The notes under the pieces were generated by a model. The model was not told the DNA's origin and made no database searches. It was given only the letters and a program-made list of their open reading frames with translations. DNA of 64,000 nucleotides from Trichodesmium sp002260545 (GTDB taxonomy: Bacteria > Cyanobacteriota > Cyanobacteriia > Cyanobacteriales > Microcoleaceae), in contig NZ_JBNHEQ010000178.1 of NCBI RefSeq assembly GCF_050016015.1, forward strand, positions 8,183 through 72,182, in the 5' to 3' direction. Positions 29,880-39,727 of this stretch are shown here, one piece after another. The number at the start of each line of letters is the position of its first letter. Within the stretch, counting starts at the first letter, position 1. A program made the position numbers and the translations under genes.

Positions 29880-30300
29880 CATTCTTTAGAGGTAATTTTT
29901 CTACTACATGACCGCATTTTGAACAAAGCTTTGAAAGGTTTAGCGGAGCTTTCCTCTAGAATGCTAAGCTAACAGAGCAGCTTCCTCTGTAGAAAGAACA
30001 GGCACTAGTGGTACTTAGACATTTTTTGGCATAAAAACTGCTTCAAAGTCAGTCTAGACAAGGGAATTACGTCAATCCCCTAAAAATTGCTAAAACCCTT
30101 GGTAATAAAGGATTTATATCTTTTCGACGTAAAAAACTCTCCTTATCTATCTTTGAGCCTATTTTCTACTGCTATTTTGTGTAAGTCCCACTAGGAAAAT
30201 ATCTGTTAATTTTGATTAACTTACAACCATATACATCGGCTTTATTATCTAATTGCCTGACTATTTCTCCCAAGTTATCATAACTAATTGCTGTGTGATT
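29880..30300 (-). pseudogene. Decayed TnpB (IS200/IS605) between pentapeptide genes
   Basis: Minus-strand translation of 30172-30300 gives ISYDNLGEIVRQLDNKADVY and CKLIKINRYFPSGTY, the TnpB region before the zinc finger. The zinc-finger start (KLCSKCGHVVEKLPLKNG) appears separately at about 29880-29935, after some 230 bases of unrelated sequence and stops. The upstream part of TnpB is replaced by the palindromic element that begins at 30318. The gene is clearly dead. It lies exactly between two recently duplicated pentapeptide genes. Confidence 0.7.
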
Positions 30301-30317
30301 TATGACTATATATTTTA

Positions 30318-30580
30318 TTACCGAAAATTCAGGTATAAAGCCTCTCAATTCATGGATAAAAAGCGGTGGAGGGATAGGGAGGTTTGCCGCTCTTACAGAG
30401 CCGCTCCGCAATTCTAGTCGCTCCGCGTTTTGCTGGCGCACAACTTTCCTAGGTCATGCTCTGGAAGAGGCACCGGCCATCCCATCCTACCGAAAGCTCC
30501 CAAGATAGACCGCTTTTTCTCTTGAAATAGAAGGCAATAAAGCCGAATTGATTAATTATCAATTATCAATTATCCATTGG
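30318..30580. repeat. Family-B element with GC-rich insert
   Basis: Begins TTACCGAAAATTCAGGTATA and ends in the AT-rich ATTATCAATTATCAATTATCC tail. The loop, usually 60-80 bases, is enlarged by a GC-rich insert with GCCGCTCTTACAGAGCCGCT and GGTCATGCTCTGGAAGAGGC. Confidence 0.75.
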
Positions 30581-30615
30581 TAAGTTTGGTGATGTATGTC
30601 AGTTTTTGACATTTG

Positions 30616-31614
30616 TTATTTCAAGGTTTTGAAAATTGTACCATCTGGCATCATAGCTCCTGTTAACTTAGTATTTCGTAAGTCAACCCCATCCAAAATT
30701 GCTCCTCTTAAACTAGCCCCACTTAAGTCAACACCATCAAGATTAGCTTTAGTTAAATTAGTCTTCCACAAATAAGCATTCTGTAAACAAGCGCCACTTA
30801 AATCAGCTTGATACAAATTAGCTAAATTCAGATTAGCTTTGCTCAAATTAGCTTTACTCAAAACGGCGTCAGATAAATCAGCTCTCATCAAAACTGCGGC
30901 ACTCAAATCACTAGAAATTAATAGAGCATTACTCAGATTAGAACCATTCATAATTGTTGCTTTTAAGTCAGTAAAAATTAAATTAGCTCCACTAAAATTT
31001 GTAGCAGTTAAATTTGCACCACATAAGTTAGCAAACTTCATTTTAGCACCACTAAAATTCACTCCATTCAAATCCATTCCATGTAAATCTACCTTCATTA
31101 AATATGCTTTACTGAGATTAACTCCTGTCATAAAAGCACCTTGTATTGATGCTTCATTTAGTCGAGCACCACTCAAATTAGCCCAACAAAGATTAGCATT
31201 TTTCAGATTAGCAGAACGCAAATTAATACCACTAAGATTAGCGCCACAAAGATTAATACCTTCAAGATTAGCAGCTCTCAAATTCACACCAGATAAAATA
31301 GCGCCACTTAATTTCGCACCACAGACTTTTGACTTAACCAGAAAAGAACCCTGTAGATCGCTTTTTGTCAAGTCAGAATTAACCAGTTGAGCCTTTCCCA
31401 ATTTGACATATTTCATGTTAGCCGAGTAGAGAAAAGCATCAGAAAAATTTGATTCATAAAGAAAAGCTTTAGTTAAATCTGCACAAGCCAAAGAAGAACT
31501 TTCCAAATTAATTTTTTCTAGGTGTACACTTTTTAAATTTACCCCGACTAAATTAGTTTGGCGAAAATCTCGTTCTCCTAGGTTATATCGACTCTTTAAT
31601 TCCTCAGCATTCAT
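30616..31614 (-). CDS. Pentapeptide-repeat protein (332 aa), paralogue 2
   Basis: A(D/N)LxX repeats throughout after MNAEELKSRYNLGERDFRQT. The frame is open to 31653, but the ATG at 31614 follows GGAGGAGATCAAA, a strong ribosome binding site, and aligns with the start of the paralogues. It ends LTGAMMPDGTIFKTLK. High similarity to 28629-29615, including long identical blocks, shows recent duplication. The upstream neighbour 31778-32617 is a more distant member. Function unknown. Confidence 0.9.
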   Translation of the reverse strand: MNAEELKSRYNLGERDFRQTNLVGVNLKSVHLEKINLESSSLACADLTKAFLYESNFSDAFLYSANMKYVKLGKAQLVNSDLTKSDLQGSFLVKSKVCGAKLSGAILSGVNLRAANLEGINLCGANLSGINLRSANLKNANLCWANLSGARLNEASIQGAFMTGVNLSKAYLMKVDLHGMDLNGVNFSGAKMKFANLCGANLTATNFSGANLIFTDLKATIMNGSNLSNALLISSDLSAAVLMRADLSDAVLSKANLSKANLNLANLYQADLSGACLQNAYLWKTNLTKANLDGVDLSGASLRGAILDGVDLRNTKLTGAMMPDGTIFKTLK

Positions 31615-31777
31615 TTTGATCTCCTCCTGCAGTTCCCCATAATTTCTGATCAAATTGTAAATATACTCTAATTATATTCGATTACAATAGATAAATTTTA
31701 TGAATATTTGTTAATATAAAGAATCAAAAACAACACCTATTATAATTTAAAATTTTCAGTTAACAGCAACAATATTT

Positions 31778-32617
31778 TTAGGGAAAAGTTGTACCATCAG
31801 GCATAATTGCTCCTCTCATATCTGCATCTCGTAAATTAGTTTTATTAAGCTTTGCGTCAATCAAAACAGCTTTAACTAAAATTGCCCCTGTCAGATTTGA
31901 CCAACTTAATTTAGCCCGAAATAAATTAGCCCCACTGAGATTAGCACCTCGTAAAGTAGTCCAACTAGCATTAGTAGTTCGTAGTTTTGCTCCACTTAAG
32001 TTCGCTTCACTCAAAGTCGCCCCAATAGTAGTAGATTTACTCAAATCAGCTTCACTAAGATTAGAACCACTTAACATAGCTCCACTCAGAATTCCATTTG
32101 TCAGGTTTACCTCCTCCAAAATTGATTCATTCATCAAAGCATTTGTTAAATTAGCAAACTCTAAGTTAGAACCACTTAAAATAGCCCTAATCAAATTAAC
32201 GCGAATCATTGTAGATTCACTCAAATTAGCTTCAGTCAAATTAGCCTGACTTAAATTAGCCTCCGTTAAATTAGCACCCCTTAAATCAGCTTGATTCAAA
32301 TTAGCTTCTCTAGAATTAGAACCCCGCAGATTAGCTCCACTCAAATTAGCATTAGTCAAATCAGTTTTCACCAGACTTGTTCCAATCAAATTCGCTTCAC
32401 TCAAATTCGTTCCATTTAAAGAAGCATCCCCCAAACTCACCTCTCTGAAATTAACTCCACTGAGGTTAGCATCCTTAAATATCACATTACGGAGGTTTGC
32501 CCTAGTAAAATTAGCATTACTTAAATCAGCTCCGGTTAAATCAATTCCTACCAAAGTAATACCTTTAAAATTTCTTTCCCCTTCTGCATATTGCTTGAGA
32601 AGTTCCTCAGCCTCCAT
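31778..32617 (-). CDS. Pentapeptide-repeat protein (279 aa), paralogue 3
   Basis: Starts MEAEELLKQYAEGERNFKGI, the same opening as the two downstream paralogues, and ends RGAIMPDGTTFP. In between are about 48 A(D/N)LxX units, rich in ANLSGANL and TEANLS. More divergent than the other two. It is the most upstream gene of the minus-strand trio, with a spacer of 163 bases before paralogue 2. Function unknown; no membrane segment. Confidence 0.9.
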   Translation of the reverse strand: MEAEELLKQYAEGERNFKGITLVGIDLTGADLSNANFTRANLRNVIFKDANLSGVNFREVSLGDASLNGTNLSEANLIGTSLVKTDLTNANLSGANLRGSNSREANLNQADLRGANLTEANLSQANLTEANLSESTMIRVNLIRAILSGSNLEFANLTNALMNESILEEVNLTNGILSGAMLSGSNLSEADLSKSTTIGATLSEANLSGAKLRTTNASWTTLRGANLSGANLFRAKLSWSNLTGAILVKAVLIDAKLNKTNLRDADMRGAIMPDGTTFP

Positions 32618-33824
32618 TTACTCTGCCTCAAACTATTTTCTATTTTATATTTTATATTTAAAGCAGGACATTATAGCGCTACGCGCAAGTCAGATAGGGG
32701 AGCTGTCGGATTGGCGACGAACAGAAGTCAGAAGTCAAAACTAACCCCTGACAATCGTTTGAGCATTTCTAAATCTCCCAGCTCTATTTGCGTACTGCCA
32801 TACCATAGTTTCATAGTTTGCACTTCAAAACTTAGTCTAATACCAATTTCATAAAATATTGCTACAGTCACGACATAGGTAATAATTAATAATTACTAGA
32901 CAGTGCAAAGTTCTGGGAATAACTATTGCTAGTTAAGGCTTTCAGCTATCTAAAGGTGAGAAACTTTCCATGGAGAACTGTAGGCTCTGTTAATAATTAA
33001 TAATTAATAATTAATAATTAATAATTAATAATTAATAATTAATAATTACCGAAATATTGTGGGTATGCGCCTCCCCTTTTAAGGGGATAATAAATAAAAA
33101 TTTTCCTGTTTGTCAATCCTCTTGTTTTCAAGGAGAGGTAATTCGCGCATTCTTGAACTCTTCTGTCATAGAAGGATTGGCGCTCAAGGAATTTTTTTCT
33201 TCGAGACCCGCTCCTACAGACCCGCTGCCTCTTTTCCTGCGGAATGCTGCGCAAACAGAGGAACTGCGCTTTTCATGTCGGCTCAAGCGCCGAAACGCTT
33301 TATATGTTGCGAAGCAAAACGCCATCCCATCCTAGGTCATGCTCCGCAAACAACCACTTTTTTTTCCATGAATGGAGAGGCTTTATACCTTAATTTTTCG
33401 GTAATTTATAACTTTATTATTGTATTAATAAATCACAAGTTAAGATGTATAGCAATGAGCATGAATTTGGTATAAAAAATAAGGAATCAGGAGTGAAGAG
33501 GAAATGCCAGTTCTCAATTGTCGAAATAAATTCAGTATTTATGCTGAATTTATTCCCTGATGATTTGACTTTAAGCCAAACTAATAAAGATAATTTACAC
33601 AGTAGAAATACTTGGATATTTTCAGTTATTTGTAATACTTTTAATCCTAGAAATTGACGTGGGGAATGTGGGTAATAATCTTCAAAAGTCAAAACTATGA
33701 CCCCATTGATAAACCAAATAGTTTGCAAGACCGAAAACCTTTTTCTTTTTCCAAGAATAAATCCGGGGGCTTGTATACAGTTGATTTTTTTGGTCAAATT
33801 AAGATAGTAGAGTCAAAAAATACT
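32618..33824. other. Repeat-rich spacer between pentapeptide genes and ilvD
   Basis: The genes diverge from this 1.2-kb stretch. It contains a composite family-B element (32988-33404) and unique AT-rich sequence. Overlapping frames on both strands across 33039-33475 are translations of this repeat and are not called. The ilvD promoter should lie in 33420-33820. Confidence 0.6.
32988..33404. repeat. Composite family-B element (nested copies plus GC-rich insert)
   Basis: An array of AATTAATAATTAATAATT (about nine units) is followed by ACCGAAATATTG, a CCTCCCCTTTTAAGGGG hairpin, CTTGTTTTCAAGGAGAGG, then a GC-rich insert (GCGGAATGCTGCGCAAACAG) and the standard end CCATGAATGGAGAGG, TTTTTCGGTAA. 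It reads as one family-B element inserted in another, with a third, GC-rich module in the loop. Confidence 0.75.
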
Positions 33825-35510
33825 ATGCCAGAAAATATAAGAAGCCAATTAGTAACTAAAGGAGTACAACGTGCTCCAAACCGAGCCATGCTTAGAGCTG
33901 TAGGTTTTGAAGATTCAGACTTTACCAAACCAATTATTGGGGTTGCCAATGCCTATAGCACCATTACTCCCTGCAACATGGGCATTAATGATTTGGCCAT
34001 GCGAGGCATGACCGGAGTGAAAGAAGCTGGAGGAATGCCACAAATATTTGGGACAATTACCATTAGCGATGGTATTTCTATGGGTACTGAGGGTATGAAA
34101 TATTCTCTAGTTTCCAGAGACGTTATTGCTGACTCCATTGAAACAGTTTGTAATGGCCAAACAATGGACGGAGTTCTGGCTATTGGCGGATGTGACAAAA
34201 ATATGCCAGGAGCAATGATAGCGATCGCCCGCATGAACATCCCAGCCATCTTTGTCTATGGTGGTACTATTAAACCAGGCAATTATAATGGTAAAGACTT
34301 AACAGTTGTAAGTGCTTTTGAAGCGGTAGGAGAATATAGTGCTGGAAAAATTGACGAAACAGAATTAACAGCAATAGAACGTAGAGCTTGTCCTGGTGCT
34401 GGTTCCTGTGGAGGAATGTTTACTGCAAATACCATGTCTTCAGCTTTTGAAGCAATGGGAATGAGTCTAATGTACTCCTCAACAATGGCTGCCGAAGATG
34501 CAGAAAAAGCAGATAGTACAGAAAAATCAGCTCATGTATTAGTAGAAGCTATTCGGAAACAAATTTTACCTCGTCAAATTATTACTCGCAAAGCCATCGA
34601 AAATGCAATTTCAGTAATCATGGCTGTAGGGGGTTCCACCAATGCAGTGTTACACTTCTTAGCAATAGCTCATGCTGCGGATGTGGAATTATCTATTGAT
34701 GATTTTGAAACTATTAGGGCAAGAGTACCTGTATTGTGTGACCTGAAACCAAGTGGTAGATATGTTACTACAAATTTGCATCAAGCAGGTGGCATACCTT
34801 TAGTAATGAAAATGCTCCTAGAACATGACCTACTCCACCCAGATGCTTTAACTATAACTGGTAAAACTATTGCGGAACAGTTAGCAGATGTACCTTCTCA
34901 ACCACCTGCAAACCAAGATGTGATTCGCCCTTGGGATAATCCCATGTATGCTCAAGGACACTTAGCTATCTTAAAAGGAAATCTAGCAACTGAGGGAGCC
35001 GTTGCTAAAATTACAGGAGTTAAGAACCCAGAAATAACAGGTCCAGCAAGAGTTTTTGAATCAGAGGAAGCTTGCCTAGAAGCAATATTAGCAGGCAAAA
35101 TTCAAGCAGGAGATATTATAGTAGTTCGTTATGAAGGTCCGAAAGGTGGACCAGGAATGCGGGAAATGTTGGCACCAACTTCCGCTATTATTGGTGCTGG
35201 TTTAGGAGATAAAGTAGGATTGATTACTGATGGTAGGTTTTCTGGTGGTACTTACGGTATGGTAGTTGGTCATGTAGCTCCAGAAGCAGCAGTAGGTGGA
35301 GCGATCGCTCTAATCAAAGAAGGAGACATGATTACTATAGATGCTCATAAGCGTTTACTACAGTTAAATATTTCTGATGAGGAACTAGAAAAGCGTCGTG
35401 AAGTATGGGAACCACCGACACCCCGATATACTAGAGGTGTATTGGCTAAGTATGCTAAGTTAGTTTCCTCTAGCAGTGTTGGAGCAGTAACTGACTCTGG
35501 ATTAGATTGA
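33825..35510 (+). CDS. ilvD: Dihydroxy-acid dehydratase
   Basis: 561 residues from ATG at 33825 (MPENIRSQLVTKGVQRAPNR), the length and start normal for IlvD. The frame is open upstream to 33654, but those 57 residues have no counterpart in the family. The enzyme is an iron-sulfur dehydratase in branched-chain amino acid synthesis, making the 2-oxo acid precursors of valine and isoleucine. Signatures: CNMGINDLA, GGCDKNMPGAMIA and CPGAGSCGGMFTANTMSS carry the cluster cysteines; LITDGRFSGGTYGMVVGH is the C-terminal signature. Monocistronic; sequence after the stop resembles an IS200/IS605-type end. Confidence 0.96.
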   Translation: MPENIRSQLVTKGVQRAPNRAMLRAVGFEDSDFTKPIIGVANAYSTITPCNMGINDLAMRGMTGVKEAGGMPQIFGTITISDGISMGTEGMKYSLVSRDVIADSIETVCNGQTMDGVLAIGGCDKNMPGAMIAIARMNIPAIFVYGGTIKPGNYNGKDLTVVSAFEAVGEYSAGKIDETELTAIERRACPGAGSCGGMFTANTMSSAFEAMGMSLMYSSTMAAEDAEKADSTEKSAHVLVEAIRKQILPRQIITRKAIENAISVIMAVGGSTNAVLHFLAIAHAADVELSIDDFETIRARVPVLCDLKPSGRYVTTNLHQAGGIPLVMKMLLEHDLLHPDALTITGKTIAEQLADVPSQPPANQDVIRPWDNPMYAQGHLAILKGNLATEGAVAKITGVKNPEITGPARVFESEEACLEAILAGKIQAGDIIVVRYEGPKGGPGMREMLAPTSAIIGAGLGDKVGLITDGRFSGGTYGMVVGHVAPEAAVGGAIALIKEGDMITIDAHKRLLQLNISDEELEKRREVWEPPTPRYTRGVLAKYAKLVSSSSVGAVTDSGLD

Positions 35511-36559
35511 CATACTCCCGACGTTGCGCGTTCCGCGACAACGCGGTATTCTTCGGTCTGGTCAACCCTGACCGCTGCGCGTGACAGAGGTGATGTCCTC
35601 CCCCTGTGTTGGTAACAAGAAAGGACTATTTTAGTGATAATATCTGTAATTGTCAATAGCTATAATAGTAGATAAAATTAGGACGAACCACACAGATAAC
35701 GCCCGGCTTTCCCATACGACGCTCCCCTAATAGCTGCCGCACTTGCTCCGCCTTTTCGTATAGGGAATGCTCCGCTTTCTATGTCGGCGACAGCCGAAGT
35801 GCGTTTGCGGAGCATGACCTAGGATAGTTGTGCGCTAGCAAAACAGGAGAGCGCGGGACTTCCCGCCGGGGGAGTTAAAATTTAGGGCGTTGCTGAAGGA
35901 TGGGTATTTAGATTATGCAACGCCAAATTTAGTAGATATATCCAGAAAAGAGGGACTATTAGGGACGTTGCATGCAACGTCCACACAGACTATGGGGAAA
36001 TAATTGATGATTTATACACGATAATTGATTTTATTTTTTATTATTGGAGATATTTAGTTAATAATTATCAAGTTTTGCTTTGATAGTAATGGTATATTGA
36101 GCAGCGGCGTTGGTGAATGATTGTATGATTTTTAGGAATCAGGAGTCAGAATTCAGGAATTAGTAATTAGTAGTTAAAACAGCTTTTTTACTTACTATCA
36201 ATCTTACTCCGATACGAATTTCATAGCTTATTTCACCAATGCCATTGAGCAGCAAATTCTAAGAGTTATGAGTAAAATTAAATAAAGCTACTATAGAAAT
36301 CCTCAGTTTCAGCTTATATAACTTGAAGCTAAGAATGTTACCTACTCTGGTTATAAAAATAATCAGGGCAATTTTAAGTAATACCATTTTGATCAAAGAA
36401 TGTTACAAATAATTAGGTGAATGGCAGAAGTCATCAGAAGTCAGAACTCAGAAGGCAGAAGTTGTTTTTGTAACGGGTATAGCGTGTTAATTATTCATAC
36501 TTTTTTACTTCTCCCTCACTCCCCTACTCCCTACTCCCTATTCCCTACTACCTATAGTT
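35511..36559. other. Spacer downstream of ilvD with GC-rich palindromic modules
   Basis: No gene. 35511-35600 begins TGACATACTCCCGACGTTGC, like the terminal sequence of many cyanobacterial IS200/IS605 elements (reading TCGGGAGTATGTCA on the minus strand). GC-rich inverted modules fill 35690-35880 (GAATGCTCCGCTTTC against GTTTGCGGAGCATGACC). A tiny GGGCGTTGC/GCAACGCC element is at about 35883-35930, and the palindrome GGACGTTGCATGCAACGTCC at about 35963. The PBP gene is preceded by ACTCCCTACTCCCTATTCCC repeats. Confidence 0.6.
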
Positions 36560-38848
36560 ATGAATTATTCTCAGCCTCCTCGTAATCCTCAAACTCTCTT
36601 GGGTAGTATTACCCAGGTGGTGAAAACTATTCATGCTAGTGTCAACTTTTCTCGACTAGCACTGAGACCTAATGCTAAAGTACCTGAAATATGGATAGAG
36701 GAAGCAGAAACTACTCCAACCAAAAAATATTCTCTTCTGGGCGATCGCTATTTACTCGGACGCTCCTCCCAAGCTTGTGATATTGTCATTCGTAATCCTC
36801 TAATTAGCAAAATTCATCTGTCTATCTCAAGAAACCCAAATGGAGCTAACGCCCCTTACATAATAAAAGATGAAAACTCTGCTAATGGTATCTACAATGG
36901 GAAAAAACAGATTTCTAGTCTGGCTTTACGTCATGGCGATATCTTAACTTTAGGACCACCTGCATTAGCTGATGCTGTTAAAGTTCGTTATATCCATCCT
37001 CCTGCATGGTACATTCAAGTCCTTCGTTATGGTTTCTTTGGCATTTCAGGATTCACTGCTTTAGTCAGTTTAATCATTCTACTTGAATGGACAAAATTTC
37101 AGGTAGACCCCCTACCCAACCCAATTACTGGCCCAGTAGTCATCTATGCTCGTGATGGACAAACACCTCTACGTCCAGCTTATAGAAATTCCCATTATGA
37201 ATTAGGACGGATCTCTAAATTTTCTAAATATTTACCAGATGCAGTAATTGCTTCTGAGGATAGTCGCTTTTATTGGCATATCGGCGTAGACCCCATCGGA
37301 ATTTTAAGAGCAATATTGACAAATTTACGTTCGGATGGTATACGCGAGGGAGGTAGTACAGTTACCCAGCAGTTAGCAAGGAGTATATTTCGAGATTATG
37401 TAGGTACAGAAGATTCTGCTGGTCGGAAATTACGAGAGGCAATAGTAGCTCTCAAGATAGAAGCTTTTTATAGTAAAGAAGATTTATTATTAGCCTATCT
37501 AAATAAAGTTTATTTAGGATTAGATTTATATGGATTTGAAGATGCTGCAAGATTTTATTTTGGTAAAAGCGCAACAGATTTAACTTTATCAGAAGCAGCA
37601 ACATTAGTAGGAATTTTACCCGCACCTAATAGTTTTAATCCAGTACAAAATTATCAAAAAGCTATACAACAAAGAGATGGGGTTCTTTATCGAATGCTTA
37701 CTTTAGGTATGATTAACCAACAAGAAGCAGATAGAGCTAGGCGATCGCGTATAGAAATTAATCCGAAAGCTAAAGAAATTATCCAAAGTACAATAGCACC
37801 CTATTATTACAGTTATGTATTTAGGGAACTAGAAGATTTATTAGGAGAAGACTTAGCTAGAGAAGGAAATTTTGTTGTTCAAACAGCTTTAAACCCTGAA
37901 ATTCAAACTCATGCAGAAACAACTTTGCAAGATAGCATTAATAACGTTGGTTCTTATGCGAACTTTTCTCAAGGTGCTATAGTCACAATAGATTCTAGGA
38001 ATGGGGAAGTTATCGCTATGACTGGAGGTGCAGATTACCAAAAAAGTCAATTTAACCGGGCAACTCAAGCACAACGTCAACCAGGTTCTACTTTTAAAGT
38101 CTTTGCTTATGCTGCTGCCATAGAAAGGGGAATACCACCAACAAAATTATATTCTTGTAATTCCCTAAGATGGATGGGTGTGAGTTACGACGGTTGTCAA
38201 CGCCGTAACGGGAATACAAATATGTATACAGGTATGGCACTTTCTGAGAATGTAGTAGCTTTGCGAGTCGCTCGACAGGTAGGTTTAGATAGAGTGGTAA
38301 GAATGGCAAGGCGTTTAGGAATTAAGTCTAAGTTAAATGCTGTACCTGGGTTGATTTTAGGTCAAAGTGAAGTTAATGTCTTAGAAATGACAGGTGCTTA
38401 TGGAGTATTTGCTAATCGTGGAGTGGCGAATAAACCCCATACTATTAGGAAAATTATAGATAGTAGTGATTGTGGCGATCGCAATAATATTTACACTTGT
38501 CGCTGCATTTATTCTTATAACCCAGACCCAAATTGTGAAAACCCTCAAGGAGATATTCAAGCTAACCGCCCTATTCTGCAACCATACATAGCACAAAGAA
38601 TGACTCAAATGCTCCAAGGAGTTGTGCAATTTGGTACAGGTGGTAGTGCTAATCTAGGATTAGGAGAAGCGGGTAAAACTGGTACAACTAATAGAGCAGT
38701 AGATTTATGGTTTATTGGATATATTCCTAACCAAAGTATAGTTACAGGAATTTGGTTAGGAAATGATGATAACTCTCCTACTTATGGCAGCAGTGGACAA
38801 GCTGCCCAGTTATGGGGAAATTATATGCAAAAGGTTGTAGGGAATTAA
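36560..38848 (+). CDS. Class A penicillin-binding protein with N-terminal FHA domain
   Basis: 762 residues. An FHA phosphothreonine-binding domain (about 57-132, LGDRYLLGRSSQACDIVIRN) is cytoplasmic. One transmembrane helix follows (about 153-177). Then comes the GT51 glycosyltransferase, with catalytic E233 in ASEDSRFYWHIG and EGGSTVTQQLARSIF. The transpeptidase domain has STFK (S510), SEN (562-564) and KTGTT (706-710). It polymerises and crosslinks peptidoglycan. A Cys-rich insert (about 636-661, with five Cys) sits within the transpeptidase domain. FHA fusion implies control by Ser/Thr kinases, a known arrangement in cyanobacteria. No operon partner. Confidence 0.93.
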   Translation: MNYSQPPRNPQTLLGSITQVVKTIHASVNFSRLALRPNAKVPEIWIEEAETTPTKKYSLLGDRYLLGRSSQACDIVIRNPLISKIHLSISRNPNGANAPYIIKDENSANGIYNGKKQISSLALRHGDILTLGPPALADAVKVRYIHPPAWYIQVLRYGFFGISGFTALVSLIILLEWTKFQVDPLPNPITGPVVIYARDGQTPLRPAYRNSHYELGRISKFSKYLPDAVIASEDSRFYWHIGVDPIGILRAILTNLRSDGIREGGSTVTQQLARSIFRDYVGTEDSAGRKLREAIVALKIEAFYSKEDLLLAYLNKVYLGLDLYGFEDAARFYFGKSATDLTLSEAATLVGILPAPNSFNPVQNYQKAIQQRDGVLYRMLTLGMINQQEADRARRSRIEINPKAKEIIQSTIAPYYYSYVFRELEDLLGEDLAREGNFVVQTALNPEIQTHAETTLQDSINNVGSYANFSQGAIVTIDSRNGEVIAMTGGADYQKSQFNRATQAQRQPGSTFKVFAYAAAIERGIPPTKLYSCNSLRWMGVSYDGCQRRNGNTNMYTGMALSENVVALRVARQVGLDRVVRMARRLGIKSKLNAVPGLILGQSEVNVLEMTGAYGVFANRGVANKPHTIRKIIDSSDCGDRNNIYTCRCIYSYNPDPNCENPQGDIQANRPILQPYIAQRMTQMLQGVVQFGTGGSANLGLGEAGKTGTTNRAVDLWFIGYIPNQSIVTGIWLGNDDNSPTYGSSGQAAQLWGNYMQKVVGN

Positions 38849-38983
38849 TGAAGTCAGAAGTTGTTTTTATAATGAGTATTTTGAGCAACTCTAACTAAGT
38901 CAGAAGTAATACCATGTCCGGATAATTAGTTATGAAAACACTTCTTTCTCCTGACTTCTCCCTAATTATTGTGATACACTTAT

Positions 38984-39727
38984 TTATTTCCCTGAATATT
39001 TATCCACAGACAACAATAAACCATGTCCGTTGTCCTCTCCTAAATACCACAGTAACTTGAGAGTGGTAAGGTCGAAATGTGCTGCTAACTTCGACATCAC
39101 TTCCAGAGACAGTGGGAAGCGATCGTTAAACACCCGATAAAAAAAGACAAATTCTCCCCCAGGTGCTAATACTCGTCCTATCTGCTCGATCGCCCGAAAC
39201 ACTAGATCATCATTCCTTAAGATTCCTATTTCGTAGGAATCTGCTTCCATCTGGCGATCGATCGAACGACTGGGAAACGACATAAAAACTAAATCATATG
39301 ATTGGTCTTTTTCTTCCACACATAAATCTTGTACCTTCACCTCATCTTGTTCTCGAATTAGAAGATTATTTTTTAGTGGCATAATATTGGGATGAAGGTC
39401 GGAAAACACCACTTTATTACTGTCTTTAAAAAGGCAACACAAACCAATAACTCCACAACCACATCCGAGATCGAGTACCCTTTTGCCCTTGGCATCAATT
39501 ATTTTGTTTAAAATACCGCTCATAAAAGCTTGAGCGGCTATACCACCATAGGGGTTAAAAACTCCTTTAGGAACTAGAACATCAAAAATTGGTTGATCTT
39601 GAAATAAAATAGTAATTTCTCGGTCTTTTGATGAAAGTTCTTCGTGAAATTTTAGATAATCTTTTCGGTCGTATTTCAGTGCTTGTTCCTCTTTGAAAAG
39701 AATTTTAACATCTTCTTGTCGAATCAT
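38984..39727 (-). CDS. Class I SAM-dependent methyltransferase
   Basis: 247 residues. Motif I is RVLDLGCGCGVIGLCCL, followed by an acidic strand end KVVFSDLHPN and motif IV-like YDLVFMSFPSRS. The late strand APGGEFVFFYRVF is typical. The small-methyltransferase layout, with an N-terminal segment containing VPKGVFNPYGGIAAQ, resembles enzymes that act on proteins or small molecules. The substrate cannot be read from the sequence. The gene converges with the PBP gene, with a 135-base spacer. Confidence 0.85.
   Translation of the reverse strand: MIRQEDVKILFKEEQALKYDRKDYLKFHEELSSKDREITILFQDQPIFDVLVPKGVFNPYGGIAAQAFMSGILNKIIDAKGKRVLDLGCGCGVIGLCCLFKDSNKVVFSDLHPNIMPLKNNLLIREQDEVKVQDLCVEEKDQSYDLVFMSFPSRSIDRQMEADSYEIGILRNDDLVFRAIEQIGRVLAPGGEFVFFYRVFNDRFPLSLEVMSKLAAHFDLTTLKLLWYLGEDNGHGLLLSVDKYSGK

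Noticed and set aside
30839..31390. 183-codon plus-strand frame over the pentapeptide gene
   Set aside because: Antisense shadow of the periodic repeat codons; the minus-strand reading has clear pentapeptide structure.
33039..33475. Several overlapping frames on both strands
   Set aside because: They translate the composite palindromic element and GC-rich module; no domain or start signal.
36560..38848. Operon between the FHA-PBP gene and the methyltransferase
   Set aside because: The genes are convergent, so they cannot share a transcript.
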